This document shows positions 57,388 to 64,000 of a DNA stretch of 64,000 nt, piece by piece. A program made the translations under genes and the position numbers. Origin of the DNA: Ideonella oryzae (GTDB taxonomy: Bacteria; Pseudomonadota; Gammaproteobacteria; Burkholderiales; Burkholderiaceae_C); NCBI RefSeq assembly GCF_024055665.1, contig NZ_JAMXMC010000009.1, positions 124,001 through 188,000 of the forward strand, in the 5' to 3' direction. A model generated the notes under the pieces. The model was given only the letters and a program-made list of their open reading frames with translations. It was not told the origin of the DNA and did not search any database. Each line of letters starts with the position of its first letter. Position 1 is the stretch's first letter.

Positions 57388-58479
57388 ATGCAGGTCCGGT
57401 CCGACCAGCTGCCGCAGCAGCTTGCCCGTGGGCTCAAGCCGCTGTACGTCGTCCACGGTGACGAGCCGCTGCTGGCCCAGGAGGCCGGCGACGCGGTGCG
57501 CGCGGCCGCCCGTGCGGCCGGCTACAGCGAGCGCGAGGTCTTCACCGTCAGCGGCGCCCACTTCGACTGGAGCGGCGTGCTGGGCGCAGCCCAGTCCATG
57601 GGACTGTTCGGCGACCAGAAGCTCATCGAGATCCGCATCCCCTCGGGCAAGCCGGGCAAGGACGGCTCGGCCGCCCTGCAGCAGTACTGCGACATCCTGC
57701 CCGAAGGCGTGCTGACCCTGGTGCACCTGCCGCGGCTGGACCGCCAGCAGCTGCAGGGGGCCTGGTTCCAGGCCCTGGAGCGGGTGGGCGTGAGCGTGCG
57801 GGTGGACCCCATCGAGCGCCACCAGCTGCCCGCCTGGATCGCCCAGCGCCTGGCGGCCCAGGGCCAGCGGCTGCCCGCGGGCGAGGCCGGCCAGCAGGCC
57901 CTGGCCTTTTTTGCCGACCGGGTGGAGGGCAATCTGCTGGCCGCCCACCAGGAGCTGCAGAAGCTGGCCCTGCTCTACCCGGCCGGTGAGCTGAGCTTCG
58001 AGCAGATCGAGGAGGCGGTGCTGGACGTGGCCCGCTTCGACGTCTTCAAGCTGGGCACCGCGGTGCTGGCCGGCCAGGCCGGCCGCGCCCTGCGCATGCT
58101 CGACGGCCTGAAGGCCGAGGGCGAGGCCGCCGTGCTGGTGCACTGGACCCTGGCCGACGATATCCGCGCCCTGGCCCGGGTGCGGGCCGCCATGGACGAA
58201 GGCAAGCCCCTGCCGATGGCCCTGCGCGAGGCCCGGGTCTGGGGCGAGAAGGAACGCCTGTTCGAGCGGGTGCTGCCCGGGCTGGACGGCGCCAAGGCCC
58301 AGGCCCTGGTGGCCGCGGCCAGCGTCTGCGACGGCCTGGTCAAGGGCCTGCGCCACCCGGACTGGCCGGACGACGCCTGGGACGGCCTGCGCCGCCTGGT
58401 GCTGATGACCCTCGACGCGGTGGCCCAACCGTCCCGGCGCGGCCAGCCCGCGCCGGCGCCGCTCACGCTGAAGGCCTGA
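57388..58479 (+). CDS. holA: DNA polymerase III delta subunit
   Basis: A 363-residue clamp-loader subunit that opens the beta clamp. It shows the conserved PLYVVHGDEPLLAQEAGDAVR at residues 18-38 and the AAA-like fold of HolA with FFADRVEGNLLAAHQELQKL near residue 170. Length is normal. The last 17 bases overlap the convergent LuxR-type regulator. Confidence 0.93.
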   Translation: MQVRSDQLPQQLARGLKPLYVVHGDEPLLAQEAGDAVRAAARAAGYSEREVFTVSGAHFDWSGVLGAAQSMGLFGDQKLIEIRIPSGKPGKDGSAALQQYCDILPEGVLTLVHLPRLDRQQLQGAWFQALERVGVSVRVDPIERHQLPAWIAQRLAAQGQRLPAGEAGQQALAFFADRVEGNLLAAHQELQKLALLYPAGELSFEQIEEAVLDVARFDVFKLGTAVLAGQAGRALRMLDGLKAEGEAAVLVHWTLADDIRALARVRAAMDEGKPLPMALREARVWGEKERLFERVLPGLDGAKAQALVAAASVCDGLVKGLRHPDWPDDAWDGLRRLVLMTLDAVAQPSRRGQPAPAPLTLKA

Positions 58480-59128
58480 CCCCGTCGGCAAGGCCGGTCG
58501 GCCGAGGGGCTCGCTGCGCGGCCGAGGCCCCGCAACGCATGTCGATCAGGCCCAGCCGGTGGGCCTCGGCCACGGCCTGGGTGCGGCTGCGCGCGCCCAG
58601 CTTCTGCAGCAAGGCCTTCACATGGGTCTTGACGGTGCCGCAGGCCAGGTCCAGCCGCAGGGCGATGGACTTGTTGTCCAGGCCCTGGCACAGCAGGCAC
58701 AGCACCTCGCGTTCGCGCGGAGTCAGCGGCACCTGCCCCAAGGTGTCGGCCACGACGCTGGCGGCGCGGCTGCACAGGTAGCGCCGCCCCGCCGCCACGG
58801 CCATCGCCGCGCGCTGCAGTTCTTCCACACTGCACTGCATGTCCAGGTAGCCCAGGGCCCCGGCGGCCAGGGCCTGGCGCACGGCATCGCCGCGGTGGTC
58901 GGCCTCGCCCACCACCAGCCAGCGCAGCCCCTGCGCCTGCGACAGCCACTCCAGCGCCTCCGCGTGGCCGCTGATCACCAGCGCAAAGCGCTGGCGGGCC
59001 AGCACCGATCCCAGCTCGGTGCGCGCGCAGGCCACCACCTCGCAGCACGGCGTCACCGCGGCCGCAATGCCGGCGCTCAGCAAGGGGCTGGCATGGCTGA
59101 CCAGCGCCTGGGGTGGGGGTCGTTCCAT
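58463..59128 (-). CDS. LuxR/NarL-type regulator with degenerate receiver domain
   Basis: A 221-residue protein with a receiver-like N-terminal domain and a LuxR helix-turn-helix (LTPREREVLCLLCQGLDNKS, GTVKTHVKALLQKLGARSRT). The receiver lacks the acidic pair near the start (LVSHASPL instead of VDDHP), the acceptor Asp (FALVISGHAEA) and the conserved Lys (GYLDMQ). It is therefore probably a phosphorylation-independent, pseudo-receiver regulator. The start at 59128 is the most likely. It is divergent from a canonical regulator gene. Confidence 0.82.
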   Translation of the reverse strand: MERPPPQALVSHASPLLSAGIAAAVTPCCEVVACARTELGSVLARQRFALVISGHAEALEWLSQAQGLRWLVVGEADHRGDAVRQALAAGALGYLDMQCSVEELQRAAMAVAAGRRYLCSRAASVVADTLGQVPLTPREREVLCLLCQGLDNKSIALRLDLACGTVKTHVKALLQKLGARSRTQAVAEAHRLGLIDMRCGASAAQRAPRPTGLADGVRPSA

Positions 59129-59321
59129 CGTGTTGTGCTCCCTGGGCCTTGTGGGCCAGCGCATGGTGCCGCCAGGCGCTGCAGGGGGACAGCCCCGGGC
59201 GGGGGTGGCCGCGCAACCCGAAAGAGGGTCAGGGTTCCCTGGGATGGCCACACGCGCGCGATTGATTTCCCTCAAGCGAAGGTGGTTCAATCCGGGCTTC
59301 GCCCCTGCCCATCCCTGCGCC

Positions 59322-59954
59322 TTGCCCAGCTCTCCCGCCCCGATCCAGGTCCTCACGGTCGATGACCATCCCCTGATGCGGGAGGGCATTGCCGCGGTGA
59401 TCGGGCGGCAGACGGGCATGGCGGTGGTCGGCGAAGCCGAGAACGGCAGCAGGGGTGTGGAACTCTTCCGACAGCTGCAGCCCGACGTGACGCTGATGGA
59501 CCTGCAGATGCCCAGCCTGGACGGCCTCTCGGCGCTCCAGCAGATCCGGGAGGAGGCGCCGCAGGCCCGCATCATCGTGCTGACCACCTACAAGGCCGAC
59601 GCCCGGGCCTGGCAGGCCCTCAAGGCCGGGGCCGCCGGCTACCTGCTCAAGAGCGCGCTGCGCACCTGCCTGATCGACGCCATCCGCGCCGTCCATGGCG
59701 GTGGCCGCTGGATCCCCAGCGAGGTGGCGATCGAGATCGCCACGCATGCGACCGACGAGAAGCTCACCGAGCGCGAGGCCGAGGTGCTGCGACAGGTGGC
59801 CCAGGGCCTGTCCAACCGCGAGATCGGCGAGCTGCTGTCCCTGTCGGAAGAGACCATCAAGGCGCGGGTCAAGACCATCCTGTCAAAGCTCGGGGCCCGC
59901 GACCGCACGCATGCGGTGGTGATCGCGCTGCAGCGCGGGCTCATCCGCCTGTGA
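59322..59954 (+). CDS. NarL/FixJ-type response regulator, canonical receiver
   Basis: A 210-residue regulator: receiver with VLTVDDHPLMREGI, acceptor Asp in VTLMDLQMPSLDG and Lys in GYLLKSALRT, then LuxR-type helix-turn-helix (LTEREAEVLRQVAQGLSNRE). The start is uncertain: TTG 59322 leaves seven residues before the fold, while ATG 59244 adds a non-conserved basic N-terminus. It ends inside the 3' end of the sensor kinase gene (14-bp convergent overlap), so the two are probably partners. Confidence 0.85.
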   Translation: MPSSPAPIQVLTVDDHPLMREGIAAVIGRQTGMAVVGEAENGSRGVELFRQLQPDVTLMDLQMPSLDGLSALQQIREEAPQARIIVLTTYKADARAWQALKAGAAGYLLKSALRTCLIDAIRAVHGGGRWIPSEVAIEIATHATDEKLTEREAEVLRQVAQGLSNREIGELLSLSEETIKARVKTILSKLGARDRTHAVVIALQRGLIRL

Positions 59955-62900
59955 GCCGGCGCCAGAGGGCGCGGCCCGGTGTCGCCCCGGTGCCGCCCTC
60001 CTCACCGTAGGCCTGCTGCGCGGGCACCCACAGCACCACGCGGGTGCCACCGTCCGGCACCGGCTCCCAGCTCAGGCGAGCCCCCAGCTGGGCGGCACGC
60101 TCGCGCATGCCCCGCATGCCCCAATGCCCCGGCGCAGGCGACGGATCGGCCGGCATGCCCCGGCCATCGTCGCTCACCGTCAGGAGCAAGCCATCGGGCC
60201 GGTGCGCCAGCTGCAGCACGACGCGCCGGGCCCGGGCATGCCGCAGGGCGTTCTGCACGGCCTCGCGGGCCAACATCAGCAGCTCCGTCACCGCCTCCGG
60301 GCACAGCGCGCGGGCCTCGCCCGTCTGCACCAGCTCGATGGCGGGCTCGGACCGGTCGCCTCGCAGCGCCAGCGCCTGCTGCAGCAGCAGCGTGCCCAGG
60401 TTCTCATCCAGCTGGTGGATCCGCAGGGCCTGGACCTGGTCACGGGTCTGCGCCAGCAGGGCGTCGGCCTGCGCCAGGGCGCGTTCCAGCCGAGCCCGCG
60501 CCGGATGCCCCGGCGGCATCTCCTCCATGCCAGCCTGGACCTGCAGGGTCAGGCCCATGGCCCCCTGCAGCAGGTGGTCGTGCAACTCGCGGGCGATGCG
60601 TTCCCGCTCGGCCAGGCGGACCTCCGCCCGCTCCTGCACGCGACGGCCGTGGGCGAGCAGGCGCCAGCGGTACACGCCCCAGCCCGCGGCCAGCGCCAGC
60701 AGCAGCAGCACACCCTGGAAGGTCCGGGTCTGGTACCAGGCCGGCTGCACGCGAAAGGTCCAGCGGCTGATCGGCGTCTGCCACTGCCCCGGCTCCAGGG
60801 CCTGCAGCTCGAACACATAGGCCCCGGGCGGCAGGCGGGTGTACACCGCCTGGCGGCGGTCCCCGTCCTCCTGCCAGGTGGCGTCCAGCCCCAGCAGACG
60901 GTGCCGGAAGCGGATGCGCTCCGGCCGCCCCGGCAGCGGGGCGGTGTAGCTGATGCGCAGCTGGCCGGTGCCGGCCGCCAGCTCGGTGGGCGCGGGCGAG
61001 CCCGACAGTTCGTGGCCGTCCGCCACCAGGCTGGTGAGCCGGACCTGCGGCGGATGGACCGGTGCGAACAACGCCGCCGCCGGATCCAGCCAGTAGACGC
61101 CGCTGTTGCGGCTGAACCAGAGCCGCCCGGCGGTGTCCAGCACGGCCGAGGGCAGTTGGCGGATCTGCGGCGAGGGGCCCAGTACGCCGTCGCGCCAGTC
61201 CAACCGGATCGCCGGTGGATGCCACGCCGGATCGCGGCGCCAGGCCTGCACATCGGCCGCCGCGACGCGCCAGAGCCCGGCCTCGCCGTTGAGCCACAGG
61301 TTGCCGGCCGCGTCCTGCACGATGCCCGACACGGTCCGCGGCTCGGGCCCCTCGGCCAGGCGCAACGCGGTGAAGCGGCCCTGGTCCCACAGGACCACCC
61401 CACGCTCGCCGCCGATCCACATCGCCTGCCCCCAGGGCTGCAGGCACAGGACGATGCCCAGGTCCAGGCCATCGCCCCGGTCGAAGACCCGCTCCTCGCC
61501 CGCCAGGCGGCGCACCACCTCGCCGGAGGCCAGGCCGCGCCAGAAGCCGCCCTGCGGGTCACGCACCACGGTCATCACGATCTCGGGGATGCCGTTGCGG
61601 CGCGCGGTGGGGGCCGGCGCGTCCCAGCCCTGGCCGTTCCAGCGCCGCAGCCCGAAACCGACCCAGGCCGCCCACAGCTGGCCCTGGGCATCGCGGCCCA
61701 GCGTCTGCACCGGCCGCCGGGGCGGCAGGTCGGTCGGCGCGGCCAGCAGCGTCACACGCCCCTGGGCCCAGTGCCAGAGGTCGGGGATGCCACCCAGCCA
61801 GGCCGTGCCGTCATCGTCGCGGAAGGCCACACCGACCATGGTGCCATCCTGCTGAACCAGGGCCTGGGCGCCTGGCAGGGGCTGGGGGGGCCCATCGGTC
61901 GTCAGACGGGCTGGCGGCTGGCCCAGGGAGCCCACCAGCAGGGAGCCGTCCGGCAGTGGCGCCAGGGCACCGATGTCGGGCCCCTGGGGCAGCGGCGCGA
62001 CCACGGCCAGCGCAGGGCGGAAGCGATCCAGCCCGTTGACGGTGCCAAACCAGAGGGTGCCGTCGCGGTCTTCGTAGGAGGCCTGCACGCGGTCGGCACT
62101 GAGACCATCCTGCCGTCCAAAACGCTGCAGGTCCTCCGGCAGCCCGCCCCCCGGGGGGGACACGCCGCGCAGCAGGCCGCGGTTGGTGGTGATCCAGAAG
62201 GCACCGTCCCGGTCCACCAGCAGGCCGCCACTGGCCACCCCCAGGGCCCAGCCACGGCTGCCACCCTGCTGGGGGTGCAACCGGTCCTGTCCGTCCCACA
62301 CCCAGAGCCCGGCCGCCTTCCTGTGGACCCGCTGCTTCATGCCGTCCAGCGCCGGGACGACGGCAAAACGGTCGGCCCCGGGCGCGCGAACGTACCAGCG
62401 GTGGCCCGGCCCGCTCACCCACAGCGCGCCATCGGGGTCCAGGGCCATGGTGTCCACGAAACGCTCGCCCAGGCCCACGGCCTCGCCCTGCAGCACCCAG
62501 CGGTTCCCGCGCAGCAGGAACAGGCCGCGGCTCGTGCCAGCCCAGACCTGGCCTTGCCGCTCGGGTTGCACGTTGAACACCGTGCCCACCGGCAGCCCCT
62601 GCTCCAGCCCGTACCAGCGGGCGCTGGCCACGTCGCCGTCCGCCAGCCGCATCACCCCGCCCAGGCGAAAGCCGATCCACAAGGCACCGTCGGGGCCCAC
62701 GGTCAGCGAGGCGATGTTCTGCGACAGCCCCAGGCCGCCGCCGTGGGGAAAGAGGTCCACCCGCTCGAACTGCAGACCGTCGAAGCGGTAGAGCCCGGCG
62801 GCCGTGCCCAGCCAGAGAAAGCCGTCCGCCGTCTGGGCGATGGCCGAGATCTCGGTGGGTGCGCCGTCGCGGGCGATCCAGGCGGTGTGGTGGAACTGGT

Positions 62901-62994
62901 CAATCCGGCGGTCCAACGCCAGGGCCCGGGCCGGGGTGGCCGGCCAGGCCAGCACAAGGGTCAGGAGCAGCGGCCAGAGCAGGCGGACGGGCAT
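59941..62994 (-). CDS. Sensor histidine kinase with periplasmic beta-propellers (HPK7-type)
   Basis: A 1017-residue hybrid of a large periplasmic sensor and a HisKA_3 kinase. After a signal peptide (about 1-26), repeats such as DGFLWLGTAAGLYRFDG and DGTLWFGTVNGLDRF form two seven-bladed propellers. A Y_Y_Y domain (FRHRLLGLDATWQEDG) follows, then one membrane helix near residue 780, and the kinase with His in IARELHDHLLQGAMG and ATP box VSDDGRGMP. It lacks a receiver. These sensors usually detect polysaccharide- or envelope-derived signals. The hydrolase gene at 63191 is divergent. Confidence 0.88.
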   Translation of the reverse strand: MPVRLLWPLLLTLVLAWPATPARALALDRRIDQFHHTAWIARDGAPTEISAIAQTADGFLWLGTAAGLYRFDGLQFERVDLFPHGGGLGLSQNIASLTVGPDGALWIGFRLGGVMRLADGDVASARWYGLEQGLPVGTVFNVQPERQGQVWAGTSRGLFLLRGNRWVLQGEAVGLGERFVDTMALDPDGALWVSGPGHRWYVRAPGADRFAVVPALDGMKQRVHRKAAGLWVWDGQDRLHPQQGGSRGWALGVASGGLLVDRDGAFWITTNRGLLRGVSPPGGGLPEDLQRFGRQDGLSADRVQASYEDRDGTLWFGTVNGLDRFRPALAVVAPLPQGPDIGALAPLPDGSLLVGSLGQPPARLTTDGPPQPLPGAQALVQQDGTMVGVAFRDDDGTAWLGGIPDLWHWAQGRVTLLAAPTDLPPRRPVQTLGRDAQGQLWAAWVGFGLRRWNGQGWDAPAPTARRNGIPEIVMTVVRDPQGGFWRGLASGEVVRRLAGEERVFDRGDGLDLGIVLCLQPWGQAMWIGGERGVVLWDQGRFTALRLAEGPEPRTVSGIVQDAAGNLWLNGEAGLWRVAAADVQAWRRDPAWHPPAIRLDWRDGVLGPSPQIRQLPSAVLDTAGRLWFSRNSGVYWLDPAAALFAPVHPPQVRLTSLVADGHELSGSPAPTELAAGTGQLRISYTAPLPGRPERIRFRHRLLGLDATWQEDGDRRQAVYTRLPPGAYVFELQALEPGQWQTPISRWTFRVQPAWYQTRTFQGVLLLLALAAGWGVYRWRLLAHGRRVQERAEVRLAERERIARELHDHLLQGAMGLTLQVQAGMEEMPPGHPARARLERALAQADALLAQTRDQVQALRIHQLDENLGTLLLQQALALRGDRSEPAIELVQTGEARALCPEAVTELLMLAREAVQNALRHARARRVVLQLAHRPDGLLLTVSDDGRGMPADPSPAPGHWGMRGMRERAAQLGARLSWEPVPDGGTRVVLWVPAQQAYGEEGGTGATPGRALWRRLTGG

Positions 62995-63073
62995 CGGCGG
63001 TGGGCGGGCGGCGGACGACGGCACAGCCCTGGGCTGCAAGGGATGACGGGATTATGGAGGCCGCCCCGGCCGT

Positions 63074-63114
63074 CGGAGCTAGCTCCGATGGGAGAGGCCC
63101 TGCTCTCCCATCGG
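63074..63114. promoter_or_regulatory. Double palindrome between sensor kinase and secreted hydrolase
   Basis: CGGAGCTAGCTCCG (63074-63087) is fully self-complementary. Its last three bases start a second repeat, CCGATGGGAGA (63085-63095) with TCTCCCATCGG (63104-63114) and an eight-base spacer. The position suits an operator for one of the adjacent LuxR-type regulators. Confidence 0.6.
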
Positions 63115-63190
63115 CGGCTGTCGGCCGGGGCGGGGCGTTCCTAGCATGGGGCTCCCACCCACACACCGGCCTGCCCCTCAGGCAACCGCC

Positions 63191-64000
63191 ATGCCCCCCA
63201 CCACCACACCCGACCCCAGCGACCCGCAGCGCCGAGAGGCCCTGCTGCGCAGTGGCCAGTTCGCGCTGGCCGCCGGCCTGGCCGCGGCCTGGCCTCTGAC
63301 GGCCGGCGCGGCCGGCACGCCGCCGGCCGCCCATCCCGCCCACCCTCACCCCGGAGCCCCCATGAACTTCGTCACCACCGCCGACGGCACCCAGATCTTC
63401 TACAAGGACTGGGGCCCCAAGAACGCCCAGCCCATCGTCTTCCACCACGGCTGGCCCCTGTGCAGCGACGACTGGGACGCGCAGATGCTGTTCTTCGTCC
63501 AGCGCGGCTTCCGCGTGGTGGCGCACGACCGCCGCGGCCATGGCCGCTCGGCCCAGGTCAGCGAAGGCCATGACATGGACCACTACGCGGCCGACGCCTT
63601 CGCGGTGGCCGAGCACCTGAACCTGCGCAACGCCGTGCACATCGGCCACAGCACCGGCGGCGGCGAGGTGGCTCGCTATGTGGCAAAGCATGGCCAGCCG
63701 GCTGGCCGCGTGGCCAAGGCCGTGCTGGTGGCCGCCGTGCCGCCCATCATGCTCAAGACCGCGTCCAACCCCGAGGGCCTGCCGATGGAGGTGTTCGACG
63801 GCTTCCGCAAGGGCGTGGCCGACAACCGCGCGCAGTTCTTCCACGACGTGCCCGCCGGCCCCTTCTACGGCTTCAACCGCCCCGGCGTCACCCCGCTGCC
63901 GGGCGTCATCGACAACTGGTGGCGCCAGGGGATGATGGGCAGCGCCAAGGCCCACTACGACGGCATCAAGGCCTTCTCGGAGACCGATCAGACGGAAGAC
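63191..64000 (+). CDS. Secreted alpha/beta hydrolase (non-haem haloperoxidase-like), 3' end outside window
   Basis: The visible 270 residues contain an N-terminal twin-arginine-type signal ([20 protein letters not shown], ending near residue 42) and an alpha/beta-hydrolase domain from residue 58. Oxyanion motif: HHGWPL. Nucleophile elbow: GHSTGGGEV (Ser). The pattern [10 protein letters not shown] fits the chloroperoxidase/esterase group; in practice these are mostly esterases or perhydrolases. A second ATG at 63362 would give a cytoplasmic form, but the long in-frame signal argues for 63191. The gene runs off the window. Confidence 0.85.
   Translation, partial: MPPTTTPDPSDPQRREALLRSGQFALAAGLAAAWPLTAGAAGTPPAAHPAHPHPGAPMNFVTTADGTQIFYKDWGPKNAQPIVFHHGWPLCSDDWDAQMLFFVQRGFRVVAHDRRGHGRSAQVSEGHDMDHYAADAFAVAEHLNLRNAVHIGHSTGGGEVARYVAKHGQPAGRVAKAVLVAAVPPIMLKTASNPEGLPMEVFDGFRKGVADNRAQFFHDVPAGPFYGFNRPGVTPLPGVIDNWWRQGMMGSAKAHYDGIKAFSETDQTED

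Noticed and set aside
60124-63144. A 1006-residue plus-strand open frame
   Set aside because: Shadow of the propeller sensor kinase gene; no recognisable motif and repetitive Gln/Arg/Pro composition.

Overview
The window is GC-rich (near 68-70%), densely packed chromosomal DNA with strong G/C-ending codon bias. Gene content and order point to a betaproteobacterium of the order Burkholderiales, probably the Rubrivivax/Ideonella/Leptothrix group. The diagnostic stretch is hpf-ptsN-hprK, fur, bamE-dapB-(ExbB/ExbD)-leuS-lptE-holA, together with YhdP, glnE, murU and class 1B speD. I see no rRNA, tRNA, CRISPR array, insertion sequence or prophage. The first gene (PhoX/DUF839 family) and the last gene (Tat-exported alpha/beta hydrolase) are cut by the window edges.

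Layout. 1-5930: PhoX-like 3' end, topB on the minus strand, then a SET-domain methyltransferase, birA and a SPOR protein. 5854-9843: two tandem secreted S8 serine proteases, both ending in a GlyGly-CTERM-like tail. 10037-14370: tkt-gap on the minus strand, speD-murU on the plus strand. 14398-24296: one long minus-strand block: SPFH/SHOCT protein, DUF4178 protein, DUF350 protein, membrane-fused aminopropyltransferase, lipoprotein-like FAD oxidoreductase, PotD-like periplasmic binding protein, Cache-HAMP-GGDEF diguanylate cyclase and a three-helix membrane protein with an RNxxxH motif. 24393-28822: UbiH-type hydroxylase, a SUKH (SMI1/KNR4) protein, an outer-membrane phenol-type transporter and a chalcone-isomerase-like protein. 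28975-37148: HDOD protein, an OmpR-type two-component system, an AEC transporter, amidase, Lrp/AsnC regulator divergent from an ornithine-cyclodeaminase-like gene, and a nitrilase-superfamily amidase. 37196-45698: yhdP, glnE, rhombosortase, EamA transporter. 45699-48589: ferritin-like protein, HAD hydrolase, corA, with a probable small RNA between 46754 and 46850. 48967-58479: the housekeeping run listed above. 58463-64000: two LuxR-type regulators, a large propeller-type sensor kinase and the secreted hydrolase.

How the parts may work together. The 10-kb minus-strand block next to speD combines polyamine chemistry (aminopropyltransferase, FAD oxidase-like protein), envelope-associated proteins (SPFH, DUF4178, DUF350) and a binding protein whose stop codon overlaps the start codon of a diguanylate cyclase. 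That last pair has the layout of the Vibrio NspS-MbaA polyamine sensor. This is my best candidate for an under-described system. A rhombosortase at 44170 supplies the predicted processing enzyme for the two S8 proteases 35 kb away. Several divergent intergenic regions carry long, near-perfect palindromes that look like operators. leuS contains a short segment with codon use unlike its flanks. All family assignments come from reading motifs, not from database searches.
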